A DNA stretch of 51,760 bases from contig CAYQTL010000027.1 of the NCBI GenBank assembly GCA_964420405.1, forward strand, positions 1 to 51,760. The letters run 5' to 3'. A program made the translations under genes and the position numbers. Below, one piece after another: positions 1 through 8,627 of the stretch. How positions within the stretch are numbered: position 1 is the stretch's first letter; each line of letters begins with the position of its first letter. The notes beneath the pieces are model-generated. The model had not been told where the DNA came from, searched no databases, and saw only the letters and a program-made list of their open reading frames with translations. The DNA is from CAYQTL01 sp964420405 (GTDB lineage: Bacteria; Acidobacteriota; Thermoanaerobaculia; Thermoanaerobaculales; Sulfomarinibacteraceae).

Positions 1-65
1 CAACCCGCCCTTCCTGCCACCTCCCACTGCCGCGTCAACCCCACCACTCCGCCGTCGTCTCATGG

Positions 66-130
66 TCGGTACGCGGCGGGCCCCGAGACACCAACCCCGC
101 TGACGACGCTTCCGGTCCGCCGCGTACCGA
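66..130 (+). promoter_or_regulatory. Long perfect inverted repeat followed by a pyrimidine tract
   Basis: Bases 66-79 and 117-130 are perfect reverse complements over 14 bp and enclose a 37-base loop. The right arm is followed at once by a T/C-rich run (131-147). On the + strand this resembles a terminator with a large loop, or a structured leader of the gene starting at 197. It could end transcription of a gene lying left of the window. The rest of 1-196 shows no coding signal that I can defend. Confidence 0.45.
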
Positions 131-196
131 TCTTTCTCTTCTCCCCCTGGCTTCGACCGCACGATCCCCCCGGCGTCTTCCGACACAATCCCGATC

Positions 197-1243
197 ATGC
201 GACGACCACTCCTCGTTCTGCCTCTTCTCCTCGGAGTCTCTTTCGCAGCAGGGGCCCAGCAGCTGCTCGTCGTTCCGGCCGTGACCGACGTCGTGCCGGG
301 ACGAAACGGGAGCATCTGGGAGACGAACATCCGCCTCGTCAAGATCGACCCGACGCCGAGGTCGTCGTCCGGCACCGGTGGGTCTGCCTTCCGGAAGGCG
401 GGTTCGTCGACGACGTCGACACGGGACCACGCAGGCGGATGCGCAGCCACGATCCGTTCGGCAGAGTGGTCGTGCTCCAGGGAGCGGAGACGCTCCACCC
501 GAGTGGCGGCACGGCGGGCGCCATCGCGTTCGAGGTCGAGGGCGGAGAGCTCGCGGCCCACGCCTACGTCGCAGACTCCTCGGTGGGTGAGTCGAGCCGG
601 TTGTACCCCCCGTTGGCTCTTCGGCCAGGGCCAGCTGATACCCGCGATGCGGGACCCGTTGCGCGGCCCCTCGCACATACCCTGGGTCGGGGGGTGCCTC
701 ACGATCCCTTGCGCACAGACACCCCCGGAGCGCTGGAACTCCTTCCGGAACAACATCGGGCTCGTGAACCCCAACCCGGAGCCGCTCACCATCGAAGGCA
801 CCGTCGTCGGCTTCGGCTACTGGGGGTCGGGCTACCCGGGGGACATCGGCGAGCTTCCCACCCCCGAGCCGGAACGGTTCGTGAGGACCGTGCCGCCCTA
901 CGGGTGGACCCAGCTCCACTGGGAGTCGACCCTCGACTACCACGGCAACGCACTCGGCGTCGGACCACCCGCGAACGGCTTCGTCATCAGCCTCGCGCCC
1001 AGCACCGACCAGCCCTACTACGCGTACACGTCCGTCGTCTTCAGTCCCGACCCGGCCACCGGCGCACCCGCGATGAATGATCCTCTCGTCGTCCCTGCAG
1101 AGCCAGGCGCGTTCTCGCCGTTGGCTTCCCCGGTGCACAGCACCGGGACCCGGACCCCCAGCGCGATCGACCACGACACCACGACGACATCGCCCACTGA
1201 CGCCGGAGACGCCGATCCGACCCGCAGTGCTCCGGACGTGTGA
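197..1243 (+). pseudogene. Secreted protein of unknown function, frame-disrupted twice
   Basis: The product begins with a clear signal peptide (MRRPLLVLPLLLGVSFAAGA). The open frame 197-1243 spans the whole gene, but its middle third is not the native reading. Between about 352 and 605 the sensible protein lies one frame over (for example DPFGRVVVLQGAETLHPSGG), and the original frame resumes near 610-620 with LFGQGQLIPAM. A lost base near 350 and a gained base near 612 (GTTGG for GTGG) would reconcile them. The C-terminal half (RNNIGLVNPNPEPLTIEG, then YYAYTSVVFSPDP) resembles the C-terminal module of the protease at 11753-13816, so an extracellular adhesion or carbohydrate-type beta domain is plausible. 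The last 45 residues look like non-native readthrough. Either two sequencing errors or an early pseudogene; function unknown. Confidence 0.6.
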
Positions 1244-1446
1244 CCGTCCGAGTGCACGAGGGTGCGAAGCTCGCCGGCGATGGCGTCTGTCGGTCGACGG
1301 CCGGCCCCGAGAGCCGCGCCGGACCGCCATCCAGGGACGGCCACGGTCCGGGCCGGCAGCGGATCCCTCGCAGCGACCACCTTCACGCGCTGGAATCTCG
1401 ACACCTCTCCTGGATCGCCACAGGTCCGACCGGACACCCGGGCTGC

Positions 1447-1452
1447 TACCCT
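1447..1452 (+). promoter_or_regulatory. -10 box TACCCT for the hydrolase gene
   Basis: TACCCT lies six bases before the GTG at 1459. This spacing puts the expected transcription start on or beside the start codon, so the mRNA would be leaderless. No Shine-Dalgarno sequence precedes the GTG, which agrees with this. Confidence 0.4.
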
Positions 1453-1458
1453 CGCGCG

Positions 1459-2244
1459 GTGGTCGAGGAGGTCCGGTTCCGATCGCCCCGCGGGCGCCTG
1501 CTCGCGGGGACGCTCCACCTGCCGGACGTCCCGCCGGCGTGCGCGGTGGTGGTCTGCCACGGGATGCTCTCGTCCCGGGGATCGCCCAAGCACCGGGCGG
1601 TGTGCGAGCGGGCGGCGGCCGCCGGGGCGCTGGCGCTGCGGTTCGACTTCGCCGGCCGCGGCGACTCCGACGGCACGCCTGACGACCTCACGATCAGCGG
1701 CGAGATCGAGGACCTCATGGGGGCGGCGAGCTTCGTACGCGGTGGCGCCGACGACCGAGTCGTCGTCGTCGGCTCGTCGATGGGCGCGGCGGTCGCGGTC
1801 CTCGCCGCCGCCCGGCTCGGCCTCGCCGGGCTGGTCACCGTCGCCTGCCCCGTGGAGCTGCCCACGGCGCCGCGCGACGCCTGGGGCGGCCCGCCCGTCG
1901 CGGTGGACGGCGGCCGCGTCCGCCTTCCCGACGGCGCCCTCGTCCCGCGGGGCCTGTTCGAGGACGCCGGCCGCCACGACGTTGTCGCCGCGGCGCGCCG
2001 GATCACCTGTCCGTGGCTCGTGCTGCACGGCGCCAACGACCCGGTCGTCCCGGCATCGGCGGCGGCCGTCCTGTCGCGAGCAGGTCACCGCACCCGCTCG
2101 GTCGTCCACCCGGCCGCCGGGCACCGGTTCGCCGCGTCGTCCGAACGCTCCTGGCTCGTCGGGGCCATCGGACGGGCTCTCGCGCCGTTGGTCGCGGGTG
2201 ACGACCCGTTCGCTCCCGGCGGGGTGGCCGCCCGCCAGACGTGA
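1459..2244 (+). CDS. Alpha/beta-fold hydrolase
   Basis: A 261-residue cytoplasmic serine hydrolase. The nucleophile elbow is GSSMG (Ser about 107), the acid is in HGANDPVVP (Asp about 194) and the catalytic histidine in AAGHRF (His about 222). The oxyanion stretch VVVCHGMLSS and the DFAGRGDSDG loop are typical of the lysophospholipase/dienelactone-hydrolase group with a short lid. No signal peptide is present. I chose GTG 1459 because the in-frame sequence upstream to 1240 is arginine-rich and unlike protein, and because a -10 box ends six bases before it. The substrate cannot be told from sequence; ester or thioester hydrolysis is the family norm. Confidence 0.85.
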   Translation: MVEEVRFRSPRGRLLAGTLHLPDVPPACAVVVCHGMLSSRGSPKHRAVCERAAAAGALALRFDFAGRGDSDGTPDDLTISGEIEDLMGAASFVRGGADDRVVVVGSSMGAAVAVLAAARLGLAGLVTVACPVELPTAPRDAWGGPPVAVDGGRVRLPDGALVPRGLFEDAGRHDVVAAARRITCPWLVLHGANDPVVPASAAAVLSRAGHRTRSVVHPAAGHRFAASSERSWLVGAIGRALAPLVAGDDPFAPGGVAARQT

Positions 2245-2449
2245 ATCGGGTCGCCACCCTCGCTGTCGCTGCCATCTGTCGCTGACGGTGCCGCCGGCTC
2301 TGCATCGAGGCACGGACGCGGACGCGGAGTCGGACCCGGGATCTCCGTCGTCCTTGCGAGGGACGCGGCGCGGTATATGCTCGATCACGGTGGACACTGC
2401 TCCGAGCGGCACCGGCGGCGCGCGGCAGGGGTACCCGGGAGGTGGTCCC
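2245..2449. repeat. Intergenic repeat-bearing spacer (CGCTGTCG box and CACGGACGCGG block)
   Basis: This spacer holds CGCTGTCGCTGCCATC (2261-2276) and the 17-mer CACGGACGCGGACGCGG (2311-2327), which recurs exactly at 28269-28285. Read on the minus strand, 2300-2317 matches 4793-4809 with one deleted base. GGTATATGCT at 2372-2381 is a candidate -10 region for the gene at 2450. No coding potential is visible. Confidence 0.55.
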
Positions 2450-3226
2450 ATGCGCCACGAGGAGGCGATCGAGGTCCTCGGCGACCGCGCGCGCGACGAG
2501 CTCGACCCGGCGACCGCGGCCGCGGTCGACGCGCACCTGACCGAGTGCCCGTCGTGCCGCGGCTGGCTCGACGCCTACCGGTTCATGTCCGAGCAGCGCT
2601 CGACGGCCCATCCAGACCCTGCCGAGCTGACGGCGCTCGCCACGCGGCCCGACAGCCTGGAGCCGGAGACGCGCGCCCGGTTGGAGAGCCACGTGTCCCG
2701 CTGCCCCGAGTGCGCGGCCCACGCGGCCCTCGCGCGCACCACCGCTCCGGCCCGCACCCGGCCGCGCCAGCGCCGCCGGCGGGGTGGCGCCGCCTACCGG
2801 TTCGCCGCGGTGGCCGGGCTCCTGGTGCTCGGAGTCGGGATCGGCGCCGTCGCGAGCCGGGTCCTGACTCGTCCGGCCGGAGGGGTGGTCGACGCCGTCG
2901 CGCTCGGCCCGGGTCCCGTGCCGTCGGCCCCCCCGGCGGTCGAGGCCGACCCTCGCGACGGGACCGTCCTGCTCGCGCTGCGCCTGCCCGAGGTGGCCGG
3001 CGGAGCAGGGGTCCGGATCCGCGTCCGACCGCCGGGAGAAGGCCCCGACTGGGCACTGGATCTCCCCGTCGAAGCGCTCCGAGAACGCCTCCGGCGCCGC
3101 GGCGCGCTGTTCCTCCGGGTGCCGGTGTCCGAGGGCGGGCGCGGCCCGTGGACCGTCGAGGTCGCGGGCCCCGACGGCGCCACCCTGCTCGAGCGCGAGT
3201 TCGTCGTGACGTCAGCCGGAGGCTGA
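2450..3226 (+). CDS. Zinc-finger anti-sigma-factor-like membrane protein
   Basis: A 258-residue protein with two tandem HC2-type zinc-finger motifs: H29-x3-C33-x2-C36 and H81-x3-C85-x2-C88. A basic stretch and one membrane segment (about 118-137, VAGLLVLGVGIGAV) follow, then a periplasmic domain of about 120 residues. This is the layout of an anti-sigma factor that holds an ECF sigma factor at the membrane. No sigma-factor gene lies next to it, so the partner is unknown, and the doubled finger may instead serve protein binding only. The ATG has a good ribosome site (GGGAGG, seven bases upstream). The gene converges on terC and shares a terminator hairpin with it. Confidence 0.75.
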   Translation: MRHEEAIEVLGDRARDELDPATAAAVDAHLTECPSCRGWLDAYRFMSEQRSTAHPDPAELTALATRPDSLEPETRARLESHVSRCPECAAHAALARTTAPARTRPRQRRRRGGAAYRFAAVAGLLVLGVGIGAVASRVLTRPAGGVVDAVALGPGPVPSAPPAVEADPRDGTVLLALRLPEVAGGAGVRIRVRPPGEGPDWALDLPVEALRERLRRRGALFLRVPVSEGGRGPWTVEVAGPDGATLLEREFVVTSAGG

Positions 3227-3253
3227 TCTGACCGGGTCCGTCAGGCCTCCGGC
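3215..3253. terminator. Bidirectional terminator hairpin overlapping both stop codons
   Basis: GCCGGAGGC (3215-3223) pairs with GCCTCCGGC (3245-3253), and inside it CTGAC (3228-3232) pairs with GTCAG (3240-3244). The result is a 14-bp stem with a four-base bulge and a seven-base loop. It covers the ends of the convergent genes at 3226 and 3241 and can act for both strands. No U-tract follows. Confidence 0.6.
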
Positions 3254-3996
3254 CGTCGGCCGGGACTCGGCATGCGCCGCAGACGCACCGGCTCCTGCCG
3301 CGCCCGCACCCGCAGGTTGAGCATCTCGACCATGACCGAGAACCCCATGGCGAAGTAGATGTAACCCTTCGGGATGTGCTGGCCGAGGCCCTCGGCGACC
3401 AGCGAGAACCCGATCAGCAGCAGGAAGGCGAGCGCCAGCATCTTGACGGTCGGGTGGTCCTCGACGAACTCGCCGATCGGCCCCGCGGCGACCATCATCA
3501 CCAGCACCGCGATCACCACCGCCGCGATCATCACCGGCAGGTGCTCGGCCATGCCGATGGCGGTGATCACCGAGTCGAGCGAGAACACGATGTCGAGCGC
3601 CATGATCTGCGCGATCACCGCGCCGAACGACGCGACCGCCTTCGCCGCCCGATCCTGGTGGCCTCCCTCGAGGTTGTGGTGGATCTCGAAGGTCGCCTTG
3701 GCGAGCAGGAACAGCCCGCCGCCGAACAGGATCACGTCGCGGGCGGTGATCTCGTGGCCGAAGGCGGAGAACAGCACCGCCGTGAGGTGGCTGAGCCACG
3801 CCAGCGAGGCGAGCAGCACGATCCGCATCAGCATCGCCGCCGCCAGCCCGAGGGTCCGCGCCCGACCGCGCTGCGCCGGCGGCAGCTTTCCGGCGAGGAT
3901 CGAGATGAAGATGATGTTGTCGATTCCGAGCACGATCTCAAGGACCGTCAGCGTGCCGAGCGCGATCCACGCCTGCGGATCGGCCATCCACTCCAT
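3241..3996 (-). CDS. TerC family integral membrane protein
   Basis: A 251-residue polytopic membrane protein with seven or so hydrophobic helices. The TerC hallmarks are present: an acidic helix near the N-terminus (TVLEIVLGIDNIIFISI) and a second one mid-protein (MALDIVFSLDSVITAIGM). These intramembrane acidic residues are thought to bind divalent metal in this family, which has been linked to tellurite resistance and to Mn2+ export supporting exoenzyme metalation. The ATG at 3996 is preceded by GGAGGGG. The HD-domain gene ends 43 bases upstream on the same strand, so the two are probably co-transcribed. The basic C-terminal tail is cytoplasmic. The transported ion is not determinable from sequence. 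Confidence 0.9.
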   Translation of the reverse strand: MEWMADPQAWIALGTLTVLEIVLGIDNIIFISILAGKLPPAQRGRARTLGLAAAMLMRIVLLASLAWLSHLTAVLFSAFGHEITARDVILFGGGLFLLAKATFEIHHNLEGGHQDRAAKAVASFGAVIAQIMALDIVFSLDSVITAIGMAEHLPVMIAAVVIAVLVMMVAAGPIGEFVEDHPTVKMLALAFLLLIGFSLVAEGLGQHIPKGYIYFAMGFSVMVEMLNLRVRARQEPVRLRRMPSPGRRPEA

Positions 3997-4039
3997 CGCA
4001 CGCCCCTCCGTTCCGCCCCGCTCGGCGCGGAGCCCGTCG

Positions 4040-4594
4040 TCAGACCTCGAGCCTTTTCACGAAAGGCTCGAAAGTCATGAAGTCGGCATGATGAACGATC
4101 CATGCCTCGGTGGTCCGGGCGACCATGCTGCCCTCGCCCGCATGGGTCGCGACGATGTGACTGACGGCGTCGGGCAGCCCGCACTCCATCGCGAGCGCCA
4201 CACCCGTGAAGGGATGGCGAAGGTACTTACCTCGGGCGCTTTGGCGGGACCCTCCGCCGCCGTCCCCTTCGTACTCGAGCAGCTTGCCCACGTCGGCCAG
4301 AATCGCCCCGGCGACCACCACGTCGAGGTCCACCGGCAACGCATCGCCGAAGAACTCTCGGATCGTCGACGCCGAGTCCCTGGACACGTGCACCACCAGC
4401 CGTTTGTGGGCCATGAAGCTGACCGGGCAGCCCGGCACCTTGAGCGTGAACGGGATCCGATCCAGGTCCGCGGGCTCGAGCGGCGACAGCTCGAACGCCC
4501 GCTCCCAACACCTGGTGGTGCGCTCCCGCAGGTCCTCATCCCCGATCCACTCCAGCTCGGGCCAGATCCGCCGCACCTCGTCCCGCAGCGCCAT
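4040..4594 (-). CDS. HD-domain phosphohydrolase-like protein
   Basis: A 184-residue soluble protein resembling small HD-superfamily metal-dependent phosphohydrolases. VVVAGAILADVGKLLEYE occupies the position of the HD signature: here the usual His-Asp pair reads Ala-Asp (LADVGK). Further histidines follow in RHPFTGVALA, VATHAGEG and IVHHADF, as expected for the metal site. The replaced first histidine may weaken metal binding, though the exact alignment is by eye. The ATG has a strong ribosome site (GGAGGGAGG). TACCCT at 4624-4629 on the coding strand is a plausible -10 box, and a GATCCC array begins about 55 bases upstream. Substrate unknown. Confidence 0.7.
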   Translation of the reverse strand: MALRDEVRRIWPELEWIGDEDLRERTTRCWERAFELSPLEPADLDRIPFTLKVPGCPVSFMAHKRLVVHVSRDSASTIREFFGDALPVDLDVVVAGAILADVGKLLEYEGDGGGGSRQSARGKYLRHPFTGVALAMECGLPDAVSHIVATHAGEGSMVARTTEAWIVHHADFMTFEPFVKRLEV

Positions 4595-5057
4595 GGTCGT
4601 CCTCCCTCCTCGTCGGCACGCGCAGGGTAGCCGATCCGGCGCCCCCTGTTCCGATCCCGATCCCGTTCCCGATCCCGTTCCCGATGGTTGTGGTCGCGTC
4701 CAGCGGCAGCGACACGGTCAACCACGGCGACAGCGACACCGTCCGCCCATCGGCGACCGGACTCGCGCCCCTTCTCGTCCGCGTCCGCGTGCGTCCGTGC
4801 CCGATGCAGCGGCAGGACCGGGAAGGCGACATCCGCTGGGAGGCGGCATCGAAAGGGACACCGGCACCGACCGGTCTCGAGGGCCGAGACCGCTCCCGCT
4901 CGGGCACGGGCACGGACGCGGACGGGGGCGGAGGTCACCTCTCTCGAGGTGGGCGCGGGGCGGCTCGCCCCTGGGTGCCAGCCTGCGAAGCATGTCTGCC
5001 AGCTGGCAGCTGGCGCTTCTACGGGGCCTGCGCTCCGGATGACGGCGGACGGGAACC
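4595..5057. repeat. 463-base gene-free spacer with hexamer array and shared boxes
   Basis: A GATCCC/GTTCCC array occupies 4649-4686. It is followed by boxes reading GGCAGCGAC (4705-4713) and GGCGACAGCGAC (4727-4738), a GTCCGTGCCCGATGCAG block (4793-4809) shared with 2300-2317, and CACGGACGCGGACG (4911-4924) shared with 2311 and 28269. A small palindrome GCCAGCTGGCAGCTGGC lies at 4998-5014. No frame here has protein-like composition. It looks like a composite intergenic element built from short repeated blocks. Confidence 0.65.
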
Positions 5058-6359
5058 TCACCGTCCCAGGACCACCACCGCGGCGCCGGTCTCGGAGTAC
5101 GGCAGGTCCGGTCCGCAGCCGACCGACCGGGCGCCGCCCACGTGAGCGATCAGGTCCTCCAGCCACGCCTGCTGCATTCCCCGCCAGTGCCGGAGCCGGT
5201 CGCCGGCCCGGGGAGCCGCGACACAGAAGCGGATCTCCCGGCCGTCGGCGGTCTGAAACAGCCCGGCGAGCACCGCCACGCCCCCGTCGGTGGTGGTCAG
5301 GGTACCGGTCTTGACCGTCACCGCGCCGGCCCGCGCCGGCCCTATGAAACGGGGAAACATCCGGCGGGTCGGGCCGGGGTCACATCCGAGCACCGGCAGC
5401 AGCTGGCCAGGCTCGAGCATCCGCGAGCGCGCGCCGTCCGCGAGCTCGCCGACCAGCCGCACCGCGTGCCGCGCGGTCATCCGGTTGCGGCCCTCGCCGG
5501 ACGACGTCTCGAGCTCGAGCCCGGGCGCCGCGAGCCGCCCTCGCATCCAGCTCTCGAGCGACGCGGTGCCGCCGAGCAGGTCGGCGATGCGAACGATGTC
5601 GTTGTTGGAGTATGCGTTGAACCGTCGCAACACGACCGGCAGGGGGTTCGAGCGGTGCTCGAGGAGCCACGTGGCCGCGACGTCGTCCGCGACGGACACA
5701 GTGCCGTCGACCACGACACCGCGCGGCGGACCGGCCGCGCCGGTGCGGTCCCGGAAGCCCTGCCAGGCGTGGCGGACCGAGGCCGTCCAGCGGGAGGGGT
5801 CGAGCGCGGTCCGGAGCCGTTCGGCGGCCGCCAGCGCGCGCTCGTGTCCGGAGCCGCTGCGCCCCGCGACGCCGTGCTCCCAGCCGAAGTGGAACGGCGG
5901 CGCCACGACGACGCCGCCTCGCACGCGGCGGATCCCGATCCCACGGAGGGCCTCGGCGACGAGGAACGCGTTCTCCGGATGAAGGTCCGGGTCCCCTCCG
6001 CCGAGAATCGCGAGCGCGCCTTCGACCTCGCCGCTGACGACGTCGGCGGGCCCTGTGACCCCGATCCGGGTCGCGAACCGGTGCCGCGGACCGAGCCGCT
6101 CGATCGCCCACAGGGTGGTGCCGACCTTGACCACCGACGCCGGGTTGAAGGGCGTGTCGGCGTCCTTCGTCCACAGCACCGTGCCGTCCGCGGCCTCGGC
6201 GTGCCACAGCAGACGGTCGCGGTCGGCGGCGGCTGCGGCGGGCGCTCCGAGCACGAGCGCCGCCGCCGTCACGACGAGCACCCCGGCCGCGGCGCCGCTC
6301 GCACGGAGGCCCGCTCGGCAGCCGGGCACGGACCGGGGCCGGGACGCGGCGGGCGGCAC
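5058..6359 (-). CDS. dacB: D-alanyl-D-alanine carboxypeptidase/endopeptidase, PBP4 (S13) family
   Basis: A 433-residue exported penicillin-binding protein that trims or cleaves peptidoglycan peptide stems in the periplasm. The hydrophobic stretch 24-45 ending in alanines is the signal peptide. The three active-site motifs are in order: S75-V-V-K78 (nucleophile and base), S251-N-N253, and K350-T-G352. The spacing between SxxK and SxN (about 175 residues) fits class C PBPs, which carry an extra inserted domain. The GTG start follows the stop of the upstream FAD oxidase by three bases, so translation is probably coupled. It is the last gene of a four-gene run with the HDAC-like, SDR and DprE1-like genes. 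Confidence 0.85.
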   Translation of the reverse strand: MPPAASRPRSVPGCRAGLRASGAAAGVLVVTAAALVLGAPAAAAADRDRLLWHAEAADGTVLWTKDADTPFNPASVVKVGTTLWAIERLGPRHRFATRIGVTGPADVVSGEVEGALAILGGGDPDLHPENAFLVAEALRGIGIRRVRGGVVVAPPFHFGWEHGVAGRSGSGHERALAAAERLRTALDPSRWTASVRHAWQGFRDRTGAAGPPRGVVVDGTVSVADDVAATWLLEHRSNPLPVVLRRFNAYSNNDIVRIADLLGGTASLESWMRGRLAAPGLELETSSGEGRNRMTARHAVRLVGELADGARSRMLEPGQLLPVLGCDPGPTRRMFPRFIGPARAGAVTVKTGTLTTTDGGVAVLAGLFQTADGREIRFCVAAPRAGDRLRHWRGMQQAWLEDLIAHVGGARSVGCGPDLPYSETGAAVVVLGR

Positions 6360-6362
6360 GGC

Positions 6363-7808
6363 TCAGGCCGACCCGGAGTACAGCAGGCGGTCGGCGAGGG
6401 CGGAGCGCAGGCGGCGATCCGGGTCGAGCCGCGCCTTGAGCCCGAGGAACCGGTCGAGCTCACCGTCCGGGAACGTGGCGCGGTACAGCTCGGCCGGGAG
6501 GGCCGCGTCCTTGGCGGGGTAGAACCTCCCGCCGGCGTCCACCACGGGCTCCGCGATCTCGCGCACCAGCTCCCACAGGTCGGCGCGGCCGGGCCGGTGG
6601 ACAGGCACCGGCAGGTCGAGCGCCAGCGAGTACCCGTCGACCCCGTGGCTGAGCAGGAACGGGTCCGGCCGGTGCCGCTTGAGGACCGCCAGGAACGACG
6701 GCCGGCCGCGCCGTCGGCAGGACTCCAGCTGGCGCCGGAACACCTCCTCCGCGGCGCCGGCGGGCACGAAGGACTGGTGCTGGATCAGACCGCCGGGCTC
6801 GTAGATCCGTTTCCAGTGGGGCACGTAGTCGAGCAGGAACGAGAACTCGGCCAGCGACTGGCGGTAGCGAACGTCGTGGCCGACGGTGGCGCCGGCCAGG
6901 TACTTGGCGAGGTTGACCGCCCGCATCCCGGGCCGGTTGGTGAACGGCTTCAGCAGCCGCCACATGACGGCCTTCGGGAGGACTCCGAAGAGTGTGTCGG
7001 GCAGGTCCTGGGTGTCGGCGCGGAGGGTCTGGGCCGGCGCCGGGTCCTCGTCGGCCTCGAGGTGGCGGGCGAAGTGGAGCAGCCCACGGCCGAGCCTGCG
7101 CCCGCCGGGGAACGCGTCGACCCAGCCGACGACGTACTCCCACCGGTCCTTGGCCTCGTCGGCGAGGCGCAGCATGGTCGCGAGATCCGCCGCCGCCACC
7201 GCGTGGACCTCCAGCAGCCCCGAGCGGACCCGCTTCATGGCGAGCCGCGCCCGCAGGATGACCGCGAGCTGGCCGAACGAGCCGATCACCGCGCGGAACA
7301 GCTCGCCGTCGCGCTCCGGGCGCACCGTCCGCAGCTCGCCCGAAGGAAGCAGCACGTCGAGCTCGCGGCAGTGCTCGCCAAGGGTGCCGCGAGTCCAGTT
7401 GTTCTTGCCGTGGACGTTCATCGCGAGGCAGCCGCCGACGGTCGGCTCCATGGTTCCGGTCACCACCGGCGGCCACCAGCCGTCGCCGAGGCAGTACCGC
7501 CAGAGGTCGCGGATCGTGACGCCCGGCTCGACGTCGATCTCGCCGGTCGCCGGATCCCACCCCAGGATCCGCCTCATGCGACCGAGGTCGAGGACCACGG
7601 CCTCCGGGGCGAAGGCGGCGTCGCCGTAGCTGCGGCCGGCGCCCCGCTGGACCACGGGTACGCCGCGGCGGCACGCCTCGGCGAGCACGTCCCGGACTCC
7701 CTCGACGGTTGACGGCCGCCACACGTAGCCGGCGGCGCCGACCGCCGTGCCCCACCCCTCGACCCACTCGAGGCGATCCCGCGGGAGGGCCCCGCCGGTC
7801 CGGCTCAT
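6363..7808 (-). CDS. FAD-linked oxidase resembling DprE1 (decaprenylphosphoryl-ribose 2'-oxidase)
   Basis: A 481-residue VAO/PCMH-type flavoprotein. The FAD-binding signature QRGAGRSYGDAA (54-65), the covalent-type region GGCLAMNVHGKNN (His about 133) and the C-terminal YPAKD (Lys about 433) match mycobacterial DprE1 motifs closely. The cysteine that benzothiazinones attack in DprE1 (Cys387) appears here as Ala (about 396, in YSLALDLP), by manual alignment. DprE1 oxidises polyprenylphosphoryl-ribose to the keto form that DprE2 reduces to the arabinose epimer. The SDR partner lies directly upstream: its stop overlaps this start (ATGA). I chose ATG 7808 on that overlap. The true sugar substrate outside Actinobacteria is unknown. 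Confidence 0.8.
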   Translation of the reverse strand: MSRTGGALPRDRLEWVEGWGTAVGAAGYVWRPSTVEGVRDVLAEACRRGVPVVQRGAGRSYGDAAFAPEAVVLDLGRMRRILGWDPATGEIDVEPGVTIRDLWRYCLGDGWWPPVVTGTMEPTVGGCLAMNVHGKNNWTRGTLGEHCRELDVLLPSGELRTVRPERDGELFRAVIGSFGQLAVILRARLAMKRVRSGLLEVHAVAAADLATMLRLADEAKDRWEYVVGWVDAFPGGRRLGRGLLHFARHLEADEDPAPAQTLRADTQDLPDTLFGVLPKAVMWRLLKPFTNRPGMRAVNLAKYLAGATVGHDVRYRQSLAEFSFLLDYVPHWKRIYEPGGLIQHQSFVPAGAAEEVFRRQLESCRRRGRPSFLAVLKRHRPDPFLLSHGVDGYSLALDLPVPVHRPGRADLWELVREIAEPVVDAGGRFYPAKDAALPAELYRATFPDGELDRFLGLKARLDPDRRLRSALADRLLYSGSA

Positions 7809-8557
7809 ACCTTCAGCCGCCGGAACAGCACCGACGGGATCGACCGGATCACCCACATCAGCGGCCGCCAGCGGGCGGGCACGTACGCGGTGACGGCGCC
7901 GCGACGCGCCCTGCGGAGGATGATCGCGGCCGCGCGGTCGGCCGGGATCAGCCACATCAGGCCCGACATCCCGCGGGTCATCGCGGTGTCCACGAACCCC
8001 GGCTTGATCGTCACAACCCGCGCGCCGGTGCGGGCGATGCGGTTGCGGAGCGCCTCGAGATAGGTGTGCACGGCCGCCTTGGAGGTGTTGTACACCGGGT
8101 TGCCCGACCGCCCCCGGTCGCCGGCCACCGACCCGATGCCGACGATGGTACCGCGACCGAGCCGACCGAACCGCTCGGCCACCGGGTTGAGCCAGGCGAC
8201 CGCTCCGAGGAGGTTGACCTCCAGCATCTCCTGGTCCTTGGCGGTGTCGTACTCCTCGAACGCCACCCGGTGCATCACCCCGGCGGCGTACACCACCAGG
8301 TCGAGCCCGCCCAAACGGCGGGCCGTCTCCTCGAGAACCACCGGCACCTCGTCGCGGTCGCGCACGTCGTGCTCGACGCCGATCGCGGCCGCTTCCCCAT
8401 GGGCCGCCCGCAGCTCGGAGACGATCTCCTCGAGCCGCTCACGGCGCCGGGCCACCAGTGCCACCTTCGTCCCGGCCGCCGCCAGCCTCCGGGCGAGAGC
8501 CTCGCCGATACCGGACGATGCCCCCACGATGATCGCGTGCCCGAAACTCTTCGCCAC
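7805..8557 (-). CDS. Short-chain dehydrogenase/reductase, DprE2-like partner
   Basis: A 250-residue classical SDR. It has the nucleotide-binding GASSGIG motif (12-18), YAAGV in the NAG position, Ser143, and the catalytic Y156-x3-K160 (YNTSK). The C-terminal hydrophobic stretch (RPLMWVIRSIPSVLF) resembles membrane-associating tails of DprE2-type enzymes. Its role would be NAD(P)H-dependent reduction of the keto sugar made by the adjacent oxidase; that pairing is inferred from the ATGA overlap and known DprE1/DprE2 organisation. GTG 8557 is favoured because GGAGGCGGAG lies just upstream; the longer frame from 8608 begins in arginine-rich repeat sequence. Confidence 0.78.
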   Translation of the reverse strand: MAKSFGHAIIVGASSGIGEALARRLAAAGTKVALVARRRERLEEIVSELRAAHGEAAAIGVEHDVRDRDEVPVVLEETARRLGGLDLVVYAAGVMHRVAFEEYDTAKDQEMLEVNLLGAVAWLNPVAERFGRLGRGTIVGIGSVAGDRGRSGNPVYNTSKAAVHTYLEALRNRIARTGARVVTIKPGFVDTAMTRGMSGLMWLIPADRAAAIILRRARRGAVTAYVPARWRPLMWVIRSIPSVLFRRLKV

Positions 8558-8627
8558 GGTGCTCCGCCTCCGTTCCCGGTCCCGTCGCCCATCCGCCGCC
8601 GGCGTCACCCGTCGGTCCCCGGCGGCC

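Noticed and set aside
35..1330. Long open frame on the minus strand opposite the genes at 197 and 1459
   Set aside because: Arginine/glycine-rich composition, no domain, overlaps better genes; it is a by-product of high third-position GC.
4684..5145. 153-codon plus-strand frame in the 4595-5057 spacer
   Set aside because: It translates repeat sequence into low-complexity text, lacks a ribosome site and runs into the dacB gene in antisense.
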